Below, piece by piece: positions 33,837 to 42,260 of a DNA stretch of 48,444 nucleotides. A program made the translations under genes and the position numbers. Under the pieces are notes generated by a model, which saw nothing but the letters and a program-made list of their open reading frames with translations, ran no database searches and was not told the DNA's origin. Each line of letters begins with the position of its first letter. Position 1 is the stretch's first letter. Source of the stretch: Spongiibacteraceae bacterium UBA5047 (GTDB lineage: Bacteria > Pseudomonadota > Gammaproteobacteria > Pseudomonadales > Spongiibacteraceae); assembly GCA_002415025.1 (NCBI GenBank), contig DIBR01000011.1:38519-86962 (forward strand), written 5' to 3'.

Positions 33837-34523
33837 ATGGAAAAGAAATATCTAACGGCGCTGCTCTATCCAGAAACTCGATATGCTCAATACATCGATA
33901 TCAGGCCGGGCTGGTACCCGGTCGTCAATGCGGTCGCTGAATTTCTTCATGAACACAACAAAGAATTTGATCCGCAGCTGGAGCTCGTCTTCGCTAAGGT
34001 CGGCGGGACAATGCACGTTTATTATGGCGATCACTGTCTTGACAATGAGAACGAGAGAATCTCAAAGATCTGCCGAGGTGCCAATTATCTCTGTGAGCTT
34101 TGCGGGAACCAGGCCAGGCCGGTTCGTTGGGTAGCTCGGTGTCCGACGCTCTGCCCCGGCTGCACTTACGACGTTCTGAGAAAGAGACCTGATCTGCACG
34201 TTGAGAGAGTAAAAAACAGAGTCGTTCGTGAATTTGCAGCGTCAATCAACCGCAAGCAAGCAGCATACATCAACACGAAGCACTTCTTCGTGCCGACGGC
34301 GACGTGGGAAACATTCAAGTACTTCATGCGAGAAATTAACGTCGAGCACAGTCACTATCTTCGAGCATTCACGCCAGACCCGCTACTACATATTGAGATT
34401 CTCACTGAAGCTCACTATCCAATGGATAACTACGCTCAGATTATGCTCAACAGAATGAGTCGGGCTCTCAGCGACTACTGTTTTGTGTGCAAATCAGTTA
34501 TGTGTCAGAAGCACAGAATGTGA
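33837..34523 (+). CDS. Zinc-knuckle-like protein, member 4 of the element family
   Basis: The 228-residue protein starts PGWYPVVNAVAEFLHEH, then LELVFAKVGGTMHVYYGDH and NYLCELCGNQARPVRW with a following CPTLCPGC (Cys86, 89, 102, 106, 109). This repeats the layout of the proteins at 27890 and 28729. The C-terminal 110 residues are extra and end in a second Cys/His group (CFVCKSVMCQKH). It has a very strong promoter. Zinc-dependent nucleic-acid binding is the simplest guess; the function is unknown. Confidence 0.65.
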   Translation: MEKKYLTALLYPETRYAQYIDIRPGWYPVVNAVAEFLHEHNKEFDPQLELVFAKVGGTMHVYYGDHCLDNENERISKICRGANYLCELCGNQARPVRWVARCPTLCPGCTYDVLRKRPDLHVERVKNRVVREFAASINRKQAAYINTKHFFVPTATWETFKYFMREINVEHSHYLRAFTPDPLLHIEILTEAHYPMDNYAQIMLNRMSRALSDYCFVCKSVMCQKHRM

Positions 34524-34642
34524 GCTACAGCACCTCGATTCCCCCACTGTTTTATAAGCATTTTTTATAAGCAGGTATTTCGAGGATGCATAGCGGCAAC
34601 AAAAAATTCAAAAAATAGAACTTTTTTCTCCCACATTTATAT

Positions 34643-34660
34643 ATCGTATATTATATTATG
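34643..34660 (+). promoter_or_regulatory. AT-rich promoter box before the 34717 gene
   Basis: CGTATATTATATTATG repeats the block seen at 31630 and 33791. It is placed about 57 bp before the ATG at 34717. The -35 is weak (TTTTCT). Just upstream the sequence TTTATAAGCA occurs twice (34550-34575). Confidence 0.4.
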
Positions 34661-34716
34661 TCTTAAGGGTGAGGAATTGGCCTGCGCCCAACAATTCGAC
34701 AAATGGAAAACTATAC

Positions 34717-35157
34717 ATGCAAAATCAAGCAGTTGAAGTCGCCAAGAAGCTAGCATCCCATGGAAAAGCTTGCGTAACCAATCCAGAAAATATCTTTTTG
34801 GATAAAACGTCACAAAGCTATGAAGAACTCGTGGCAGAACGAACGTCATTCATCGACTTTCACGAGCATATGTTTTCTCTGAGCGATGATGAGGTTCGGC
34901 ATCTCAATGATGCATTTCGACGCTTTTGGAGAGAGGAAAAGAAAATGGGGGAAAGCGATTCCTATATCGATGTATTACTTCTCCAGGACGCCATCCATTA
35001 TCAACTGGCTATTCGCTCTGAAGACGGATTCACGGTTGGCTCGGTATCGGAAGAAATCGCCAATAGCTGGCTGAACTATGTGGAGCTATCAATGCCGTTT
35101 CCAGAACTAACCTCTGATACGTTGATTTCGCTATCAACTCGCTTAGAAAAGCACTAG
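34717..35157 (+). CDS. Hypothetical protein
   Basis: From the ATG at 34717 the product is 146 residues (a longer frame from 34669 lacks a start signal). It is soluble and mostly helical (SLSDDEVRHLNDAFRRFW, SEEIANSWLNYVEL), with no motif I recognise. Directly after its TAG stop, in the same frame, comes a decayed helix-turn-helix sequence, so the gene may once have been longer or fused. It lies between the mobilization module and the BREX genes, which face the other way. Confidence 0.6.
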   Translation: MQNQAVEVAKKLASHGKACVTNPENIFLDKTSQSYEELVAERTSFIDFHEHMFSLSDDEVRHLNDAFRRFWREEKKMGESDSYIDVLLLQDAIHYQLAIRSEDGFTVGSVSEEIANSWLNYVELSMPFPELTSDTLISLSTRLEKH

Positions 35158-35310
35158 CTCTGTGAGGCCCGAAACCTGCTCTGGCTTTCACAGTCAGGGC
35201 TTGCTCACAAGCAGAACTGGTCGGTCAAGCAGGTTTCCAACCTAGAAGCAGGTGCTCGGCCTATACAAAAGCAGTCATTGAATCACTGAAGCGTGTATGT
35301 CCACGCCGAT
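35158..35310 (+). pseudogene. Remnant of an XRE-type helix-turn-helix regulator
   Basis: In the frame of the preceding gene, right after its stop, the translation reads LCEARNLLWLSQSGLAHK and then QNWSVKQVSNLEAGARPIQK, a clear Xre/Cro helix-turn-helix (LSQ..LA....S...VSNLEAG). It lacks a start codon, and the continuation AVIESLKRVC is in another frame after 35271, so at least one frameshift is present. It is a decayed regulator, possibly of the BREX operon that ends opposite it. The rest of the gap to 35427 holds nothing else clear. Confidence 0.6.
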
Positions 35311-35427
35311 GTGCTGCCATGCCCGTCGAATGCTGTATTCACTTGCTTTCAGCGCTCGCCCTGCGCACCACCTACGCTTGCTGCTATCGCTACAGAGAAC
35401 TGCTTAAACTCAGGGTGAGTTCAATAT

Positions 35428-35458
35428 AAGCACTGGAATTATTCCACGCCCAGTGCTT
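35428..35458 (-). terminator. Hairpin at the 3' end of brxL
   Basis: AAGCACTGG (35428-35436) and CCAGTGCTT (35450-35458) form a 9-bp stem with a 13-base loop around the brxL stop codon. It could mark the end of the BREX message. There is no proper U-run, so it may only protect the RNA. Confidence 0.4.
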
Positions 35459-37505
35459 TAAATACTGCATCCACCGGATCTGAATAAAAACTGACTTGAT
35501 ACTTAGAGAACAGTTCTGCGGGCACGGTCGGTATGTCCTGCGCATTGGCCATTGGCAGTAGTACTCGCTTGGCTCCGGCATCCATGCCCACCTGGAGTGC
35601 TTCCGCCATATTTTCGGCAGGAATAATGTTGCCGCCCAGGCTCATATCACCGATGACAATCATTTGATTCTGAGTTGGTCGCTTCATGGTTGCTGAGCAA
35701 TAAGCAATGAACGATGCCAAGGTCATTTGCTTGGAGGGGCCGGTATTGTGCAGCTCAACCATATGGAGATGGAGATCAAAGTCGCTGGCCTTGGTCATGG
35801 TGCTGACGCGGTTGACGTTGGCTTTGAAGTAGTCGTGTGCCACCTTCAGGCCTTCTTTGGCACCAGTGCTTGAGCCGAGACCGGAGGTATTCAACTTCCC
35901 GTTCCCCGCGGTCGCCTGTGTTTCAAGGCGGTAAAGCCCGAGATGACCACTGGTTGCACCGGTAGCTACGGTATACACCGTGCCGGGCTTGGCTTGGCCT
36001 TCCGGAATCAGTCCGCCGCCGCCTTGCTCCTTAACGCTGACGTACTGCTCTTCCATCGTCTCGGCATCGATGTAGGAAAAGTGAACATCGAAGAATTCCA
36101 TGCCGCCGATCTTCTTTAGCTGCTCTTTGACCCTGCGGCGCACTTCCAACGCGTATTGTAGGCACCGCTCCACAGCCGGTTTGTCGTACTCGCCATGTGG
36201 GTAAAGCAGCTTCAACAAGCCTGATACAGTGCGCCTCACGGCAATCGTATCGCGCTGATTAAGGTTGTTACCCAGTTTGTAGTACTTGTCGATAGCGTCC
36301 GAGTAAGTGCTCTTGCGCATTTCACGCATGTACTCAGCCAGATAGTCCACAATGAGGCCGTACTGGTTCGTGAAGAACTCAGGCCTCATTTTGGGGATCT
36401 CCCAGCCCGGGACATAAGCATGGAATCGGTCGAAGAACGCGGAATCGATCATTGCTTCCGGGAATGGTGACAACAGGTGACTGGTTTTGACCAACGTCTC
36501 TACAGAGTGATTGATGTTGCCGACAAAGACCATGCTGGCACTGGCTGAGATGGAATCACGCCCTCGCGCGAAGGAGCCCGAGGCCATGAAGTCCTTCATG
36601 ATCTGGACGCCGTCCTTGTCCTTAAAGGAAATACCTGCAACCTCGTCAAAAGCCACCACATCCCACATGCCGACCAGGCCGACCTGTCGCCGCGACATGT
36701 TGTAGAACAGGTTAGCAACCGTCGTCTGACCACCCGAAACCAGAATGCTGTTCGGGCTGCACTCTTTATAAACGTGGCTCTTACCGGTGCCGCGTGGGCC
36801 CAGCTCGCAGACGTTGTAATTGTTTTCCACGAAGGGGATAAGGCGGGCAAGTAAATGCCATTTTACCCGCGTATCAAAGTGGGAAGGCTCCATACCCGTT
36901 GATCGCAACAGCACATCCAGCCACTCGTCTTCGGTGAACTGTTGCCGCGCCTCCTTCAAACCCTTCATATCCATATTCGGCATTTGGATAGGCTTGAGCT
37001 CTTTTATCGTGAAGGGCGAGCTGCCTTGACCATCTTCATAATCGTACTTAATCGAGATGATCGACCAGATGCCGCCGACCAACAGCTTTTCGTAGTCCTG
37101 AACCTGTCGGCTCTCAATGTTCGCATTGGTAATACCTAGATTTGAAAGAATAGCTTCATACTGATCTTTCTTTTCATTCAGGCGTACCGTCACCTTGTCG
37201 ATGATCTTGAAATTACCACTCTCACGAATCCGGGCCTTAACTTTCTCCGCCTCGTCAGGCCTCACATAATTTTGTGAAAGCACCTGCTTAACCCGCTCCA
37301 TACCTTCGGCAATTTGCTCCTCATCTGCCGAAGAGCAGTACATACCGAGCAGGTACTCCAGCACATACACCGGAACATTGGCGCCTTCTTTCAGGCGCTT
37401 TGTCAGGTCTTTGCGAACGATTTTCCCCGGAAAATGCTCGACTAATTTAGCGTCCAGATCAGGAGTGCCATCCATAGTGTTTTGAGTGTCAGAAGTCGAA
37501 GTCAT
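35439..37505 (-). CDS. brxL: BREX protein BrxL (Lon-like AAA+)
   Basis: The 688-residue protein has Walker A GPRGTGKSH (residues 236-244), Walker B VVAFDEVA (283-290), and a C-terminal Lon-like domain. Ser591 is present in NTGPSKQM, but the Lys of the Lon dyad is replaced: the position in GDMSLGGNIIPAENMAEAL is Ala634. It is therefore unlikely to be a protease, in keeping with a DNA-associated AAA+ role in BREX phage defence. I chose the ATG at 37505, which overlaps the pglZ end. It is the last gene of the operon. Confidence 0.95.
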   Translation of the reverse strand: MTSTSDTQNTMDGTPDLDAKLVEHFPGKIVRKDLTKRLKEGANVPVYVLEYLLGMYCSSADEEQIAEGMERVKQVLSQNYVRPDEAEKVKARIRESGNFKIIDKVTVRLNEKKDQYEAILSNLGITNANIESRQVQDYEKLLVGGIWSIISIKYDYEDGQGSSPFTIKELKPIQMPNMDMKGLKEARQQFTEDEWLDVLLRSTGMEPSHFDTRVKWHLLARLIPFVENNYNVCELGPRGTGKSHVYKECSPNSILVSGGQTTVANLFYNMSRRQVGLVGMWDVVAFDEVAGISFKDKDGVQIMKDFMASGSFARGRDSISASASMVFVGNINHSVETLVKTSHLLSPFPEAMIDSAFFDRFHAYVPGWEIPKMRPEFFTNQYGLIVDYLAEYMREMRKSTYSDAIDKYYKLGNNLNQRDTIAVRRTVSGLLKLLYPHGEYDKPAVERCLQYALEVRRRVKEQLKKIGGMEFFDVHFSYIDAETMEEQYVSVKEQGGGGLIPEGQAKPGTVYTVATGATSGHLGLYRLETQATAGNGKLNTSGLGSSTGAKEGLKVAHDYFKANVNRVSTMTKASDFDLHLHMVELHNTGPSKQMTLASFIAYCSATMKRPTQNQMIVIGDMSLGGNIIPAENMAEALQVGMDAGAKRVLLPMANAQDIPTVPAELFSKYQVSFYSDPVDAVFKALGVE

Positions 37506-40119
37506 TTTCAATTGCCAGGTCAATGCGCACCGGAATGCGCTGAAGTTCAATTTCGCTCTCAGCGTCGCTGATCACCAGGAAATGGTCGTTGCTTGCCTTA
37601 ACTGCCTGCGCAGCAAGACTTAAGGATACTTTGCTCTGGCGTTCGCCGAGCTCTTCTTTCTCGCTATCCAGATTCAACAGCTCTCGGGATGACACACTCT
37701 CACCGTGCTGATTGAGCAGTTCAATGCTAATCGTTGCCGCCAGCACTTTTTCACTCACCGGCTCGGTTTGCAGCAAGGTAAAGACATGAAAGTTAGTGGT
37801 GATACGGTGCTGCTGTCCCAGCACGTTAAACCCGACCTTTGTAACACGAGTCGATTCCGCCGATTTACCGTATTTCTGGCGAATCTCAAGGACGGGCACT
37901 GCGACCTCCTGCAACGCCGCCCCGCCATGTACAAACCGTGCGCCACCCACGAAGTGAAATCGTCCTACACCGCGCGGTAGCCAAAACTCAGTGTCGCACG
38001 CCGTTCCCGCCGTGGTTGTGGTGTTGCCATGATGGGCATATTCCGCCTCGCCCAACGCTTTGCCGACCAAATAGCGCTTCTTGGCGATGACTGTACCGGC
38101 TGGCTTACTGGCCATAGCACTCTTCTCAAGCGCATCCGGCGGCGTCTCCCGGAAGAGGAAACCGTGATCTGCAGTCACCGTAATCGCTGTGGCACTGGCA
38201 TTGTTGACCAAACGGGACACCAAATCGGCCAGCTCATTAATAGCTTGCCGACAGGCTATCCAGGTGCTGGATTCCGTACTGGCAGAATCCCCAACCGCAT
38301 CAATAGTGTTGTGATAGATATAGATCACTCGGTGAGGCCGTACCAAATCACGCAAGGCCTGCTTGCCCATATTCACCAGGGTTTCTGCTTTCACCGCCGT
38401 GCCTTCCACAGACGCCAGAATCTTGCTCCTGTTATCTAGCCCCTCTGAGGATCGGCCATCGACATCCACCGATCCTTTGGCGTTGTAGGTTAGAGCCTTG
38501 TGTGGCAACAGACTAGCCATGCCCAATTTGGTATAGCTCGGCAACACACCGAGCTGGCTGCTCAAATTAGCCTCAATCCGTTCTCGACTGTTTATCTGGG
38601 TCTTCAGCTCATCTGCCACCTCGTAGCGCAGGGCATCACTGATGATGACGAACATACGGCGGTCATCGCCTTTGGCAAGGTATGGGGCAACCACTTGCTG
38701 GTAAAAATTCTGCTGATTGCTGACACCATCCAGCCTCCACTTCGCCAACAGGCCATTTTGCAAGTGACCGTCCCAGTGCGCGGCAAGCTGGTTTAGGTAG
38801 CGATTGAGATAGGATGACTCGATCTGGTCAGCCAACGGGGCAATCGCATCGGGGAAGCGGGCAGACACGACATCGGCGGCTTCGTGGAAAAGCCGGTAGA
38901 ACTGATCGATCTCAAACAGTGACTCAGTGTAGGCAGAGTAAGCCTGCTCCGGGCTTGAATAGCTGAAATGCTTGGCGCGAGTATCAATCGCTTCAAACAA
39001 ATCCGTCGCGGAAAGTAGCGCTTGATAGTAGCCACGCCAAATACTGCGCCTACCTATCTCTGTATCAGGGAAGCGGTCACTCACCCAATAACTTGCTAAA
39101 CGCCCGCTCACAGTGCGCCGAACGTCGGTCATCACGCTAGTCGCAATATTGCCCAGCAACTGATCCCGCAATGCGTATGCTACAACACGTTCTAGATCAA
39201 CAAAGGTTGCACAACCTCCGACTTGCTCGGGCGTGAATCCCGCCAGGTGATGCGCAAGCTGCAATTCTGTCGCCAACCTTGCGGACAGGTTATCGTAGTC
39301 TTTCTGCCGGGCTGTCGAATCACGCCATTGAGACAAAAAGACCGCCACGTTACCGGCCTTATTGTTTGGCAAGACCAACTTGGCCAAGCCGCTCGGCAAG
39401 GGCGCCTTCAGCCCGCGCGCCAGATCGGTCACCAACAACCGGGGAATAAAACGGGCCAGACTCGGTGTGTCATCCCTGTATCCGAAATTCCGCTCGATCA
39501 AGGCCCAAGCGAACTCCTCCAGCCCGTGCTTGATCAGGTTTTGCCATAGTGGCGAGTTATCGAATGCTGTGCCCTCGTCGAGCTGTGCAACGTCGCACAA
39601 TAGATCCAATAGCAGGGTATAAGCATCGGCGGAACCGCTGCGCGACAGTACCGCCCAGATCTTGGCGTCAATGTCCCGCTCCATATCATCGGGGTTCAGT
39701 AAACCTATCAAGCGCGCAGTACGATCTTTGCTGGCAAAAAAGCGGGCGCGGGCTTTCAGGTGATGGCGCAAGCTGGCACTGCGCAACCCCAGGTCTTGTT
39801 GCAGCATGGACGTGGCATCCGCCGCAAAAGGCTCTGCGTAGAGGCGAATATCGCGCAACCAATCCTGTTCAGGCTCTGGGGGCTCCTGGCTTTCATATAA
39901 GACGAAGGCGCTGCTCGGCAACTCAAGCTCAACCTGACGCTTTACCGCCAGTGAAGGGGTATTCGCCAAGTCGAGCAGTTCTGCGCCCCCCAAAGAGAGC
40001 TCAGCAACTGCCTCAGCAAATTCACCATCCGGGTCAGACCACCACACAACCCGGTTTCCAGCACGCAAGAGCTTGTCTATTCCCTGTTCGATACGTGCAA
40101 TGGCGCTCGATTCGCTCAC
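37489..40119 (-). CDS. pglZ: BREX phosphatase-like protein PglZ (type A)
   Basis: The 876-residue protein carries the alkaline-phosphatase-like PglZ core: VIISDALRYEVADELK (494-498 SDALR), GVLPSYTKLGMASLLPH, IYIYHNTIDAVGD (His603, Asp607) and TVTADHGFLFRE (649-656). It is the defining component of BREX systems and is required for DNA modification and phage exclusion. It starts directly after fic and overlaps brxL, so the order fic-pglZ-brxL is translationally coupled. Length is normal. Confidence 0.96.
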   Translation of the reverse strand: MSESSAIARIEQGIDKLLRAGNRVVWWSDPDGEFAEAVAELSLGGAELLDLANTPSLAVKRQVELELPSSAFVLYESQEPPEPEQDWLRDIRLYAEPFAADATSMLQQDLGLRSASLRHHLKARARFFASKDRTARLIGLLNPDDMERDIDAKIWAVLSRSGSADAYTLLLDLLCDVAQLDEGTAFDNSPLWQNLIKHGLEEFAWALIERNFGYRDDTPSLARFIPRLLVTDLARGLKAPLPSGLAKLVLPNNKAGNVAVFLSQWRDSTARQKDYDNLSARLATELQLAHHLAGFTPEQVGGCATFVDLERVVAYALRDQLLGNIATSVMTDVRRTVSGRLASYWVSDRFPDTEIGRRSIWRGYYQALLSATDLFEAIDTRAKHFSYSSPEQAYSAYTESLFEIDQFYRLFHEAADVVSARFPDAIAPLADQIESSYLNRYLNQLAAHWDGHLQNGLLAKWRLDGVSNQQNFYQQVVAPYLAKGDDRRMFVIISDALRYEVADELKTQINSRERIEANLSSQLGVLPSYTKLGMASLLPHKALTYNAKGSVDVDGRSSEGLDNRSKILASVEGTAVKAETLVNMGKQALRDLVRPHRVIYIYHNTIDAVGDSASTESSTWIACRQAINELADLVSRLVNNASATAITVTADHGFLFRETPPDALEKSAMASKPAGTVIAKKRYLVGKALGEAEYAHHGNTTTTAGTACDTEFWLPRGVGRFHFVGGARFVHGGAALQEVAVPVLEIRQKYGKSAESTRVTKVGFNVLGQQHRITTNFHVFTLLQTEPVSEKVLAATISIELLNQHGESVSSRELLNLDSEKEELGERQSKVSLSLAAQAVKASNDHFLVISDAESEIELQRIPVRIDLAIENDFDF

Positions 40120-41667
40120 TCAGGACTCTCCGTTAAAAATCGACTCATAACGTTGCTCTATTGCCTCTCGCTCTGCGTCGGTCAACTCTGCAAACTCTTT
40201 CGTCAAAGCCCGCTTCGAAAACCGCCCGTTGTTCTGGTGAAGAAAACGAATCAGTAAGTCGACCATTCTATCTGGCATGTCCAGATAGTTCTTAATGAAT
40301 GTATTTAGCTGATCGTACCGACTCAGATAATCCACCTCTTCCGGCAAGGTGACATTGACCGTTTCCGCCACGCAATCATACAAAAACTCGGCTTGCGCGG
40401 TAGCATCAAAAAAGCGATAAAGCTCAGCCGTCTCGTTTAATACCTCGACGTTGTTTTTCTCCGTCGGGCGCCATTCGATTAAATCCAGGCGACGCTTGGA
40501 GAAATGCTCCAGTACCTCCCGATAGGTTTCAATACGCTCCAGAATCACCGCCGACACCGGAAACACCAAACCCTTGGGCACAAATCCAGTTTCCGCCAGA
40601 ACATGATGGATCAGGTAACGGTGAATCCGGCCGTTGCCATCCTCAAAAGGGTGGATGAAGACAAACCCGAAGGCGATCAGGGTCGCCGCCAGCACCGGGT
40701 CATAGTCACTCTCCAGCAGCTGCTCATAGGAGTCGATCATACCGCCTATCAGCGACTCCAAATCTTCAGCCCTTGCAGAAATATGGTCGGGCAGCGGCAT
40801 GCCGGTCACCCGATCATGTTCACCGACAAACCCGCCTTCAAAGCGCAGGCCGGGAACCACAAAGCGGTGATCTGGAATAACGGCCTCCTGCAATGCTTCC
40901 AGTTCCTCAATACTGAGCTTCCGCTGGCCAGCCTGACCGATAACTCTGCCCCAACGCTCCAGCCGATTATGGGGAGGTGACTCCCCCTCTATGCTGTAGG
41001 AGGCTTTGGAATCTTTGAGCAGCAAGAACGCTGCCGCACGGGAAAGTAGATCTCCATGCGTCTTCCCCGTCTGCTCCGTGGCAACCTCTGAGAGATTCTG
41101 GGCGATCAACTCGTCAAGCTTTGCCGTGCGGCGAATCAGCGGGCAGAAAGCCTGATTCCCCGGCAGATTATTCCGTACCCGATGGCGACGGGAATCCCGG
41201 GGTGGCCCCGGGTACTGGAGCTTTGCGCTGACCAACTCGACAAAGTTGCCGCGTGTAGCATCTTCAAGAGGAAGCTCTGTACCGGTCAGCCATTCGTAGA
41301 GGAACCAGATCCGGCGGCTGTAGGAGCCCGTAGGCTCATTCTGGACGATTTCGGTGATCTCACCGGGCTCCACAGAGCGAAACAGAGCACTGAGAATACA
41401 GAGATCCAGCCCTTCGTACTTAAGGGCAAACGTCAGGTGACCCTGCAGGGTTTCGTCAGGGCGGTAGCGTGGGGTGAAGATACGCCAGCTGCCTTCATCT
41501 ATCAGGCGATGCCTAGTGCCAATAGCAACGAGGGTATCAGGGAGTGGTATTTTTAATTGATGGCCCTGTACTAAGGCAGAGTAACCAGCCAGCGCGTACC
41601 CTTCCGGCAAGAGCGGAAAGCCATGAAAAACGCTTAGCTTTGACTCAATATGATTATAATTGGCCAT
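40120..41667 (-). CDS. Fic-domain protein (AMPylase-like) within BREX
   Basis: The 515-residue protein has the complete Fic motif HPFEDGNGRIHR (339-350). It also has a self-inhibitory [ST]xxxE[GN] helix, SYSIEG (223-228), placed before the Fic core as in class II Fic proteins. An N-terminal region of about 200 residues and a C-terminal helical domain flank it. It would transfer AMP (or another nucleotide) to a target and is normally held inactive by Glu227. Fic genes are frequent passengers of type 1 BREX loci. Its start is 150 bp after the zinc-ribbon gene. Confidence 0.92.
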   Translation of the reverse strand: MANYNHIESKLSVFHGFPLLPEGYALAGYSALVQGHQLKIPLPDTLVAIGTRHRLIDEGSWRIFTPRYRPDETLQGHLTFALKYEGLDLCILSALFRSVEPGEITEIVQNEPTGSYSRRIWFLYEWLTGTELPLEDATRGNFVELVSAKLQYPGPPRDSRRHRVRNNLPGNQAFCPLIRRTAKLDELIAQNLSEVATEQTGKTHGDLLSRAAAFLLLKDSKASYSIEGESPPHNRLERWGRVIGQAGQRKLSIEELEALQEAVIPDHRFVVPGLRFEGGFVGEHDRVTGMPLPDHISARAEDLESLIGGMIDSYEQLLESDYDPVLAATLIAFGFVFIHPFEDGNGRIHRYLIHHVLAETGFVPKGLVFPVSAVILERIETYREVLEHFSKRRLDLIEWRPTEKNNVEVLNETAELYRFFDATAQAEFLYDCVAETVNVTLPEEVDYLSRYDQLNTFIKNYLDMPDRMVDLLIRFLHQNNGRFSKRALTKEFAELTDAEREAIEQRYESIFNGES

Positions 41668-41817
41668 TTCTGTGATTTTTGATTACAAAACGTCAAGAGC
41701 AAGTATCACATGAAAAACGCTTACCTGCCATGAAAAGTGATTATTACTGAACAATTTGGTGAAAAACAATTAGCCCTCCAAAGCCATGTCGCCACGGCCT
41801 CAAGCGAACCAACCTGC

Positions 41818-42249
41818 TTACTCTTGCATCTTCGGCTTAGCATCACCCCGACCTGTATGGTCTTTCAGGGGCTCGGAGACATCGCGGAGTACGTCACCAT
41901 CTTTAGTCACGACGCGCTTTGTGTACCAAGACTCATCATGAGTTGTATTCGTTCGGTCGATGATTTGTTCAACCTGATTCCATTGACCTGTAGCAGTGGA
42001 TTGACTGGCACCCATCTTGGCATCGTAAATGGGTTTCTTTTGACCTGGCCTTTTTGCCTTAATCGACGCATGGTCATACGCCCTAACGCTTTCGGACACC
42101 TGGACAGCAAGTGTTAACCCACTCTTACCACAGTTATCACAGGGCTGTACCCGCTGCCGATCTTCATCCGAAAACCCAATATCATCTCCCTCTAGGAGAA
42201 TATGCCCACAGTTTTGACATGACACACTAATTCCATCAGCCACTGACAC
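41818..42249 (-). CDS. Zinc-ribbon hypothetical protein in the BREX cassette
   Basis: The 143-residue protein has two Cys pairs, CQNCG and CDNCG, about 24 residues apart, in the N-terminal third, a plausible zinc ribbon. The rest is polar, without known motif. It starts 11 bp after the DUF2130 gene and is followed by a 150-bp gap that carries no gene. It may assist the DUF2130 protein, whose own N-terminus has a single CPHC pair. Confidence 0.6.
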   Translation of the reverse strand: MSVADGISVSCQNCGHILLEGDDIGFSDEDRQRVQPCDNCGKSGLTLAVQVSESVRAYDHASIKAKRPGQKKPIYDAKMGASQSTATGQWNQVEQIIDRTNTTHDESWYTKRVVTKDGDVLRDVSEPLKDHTGRGDAKPKMQE

Positions 42250-42260
42250 GCCCCCGCAAC

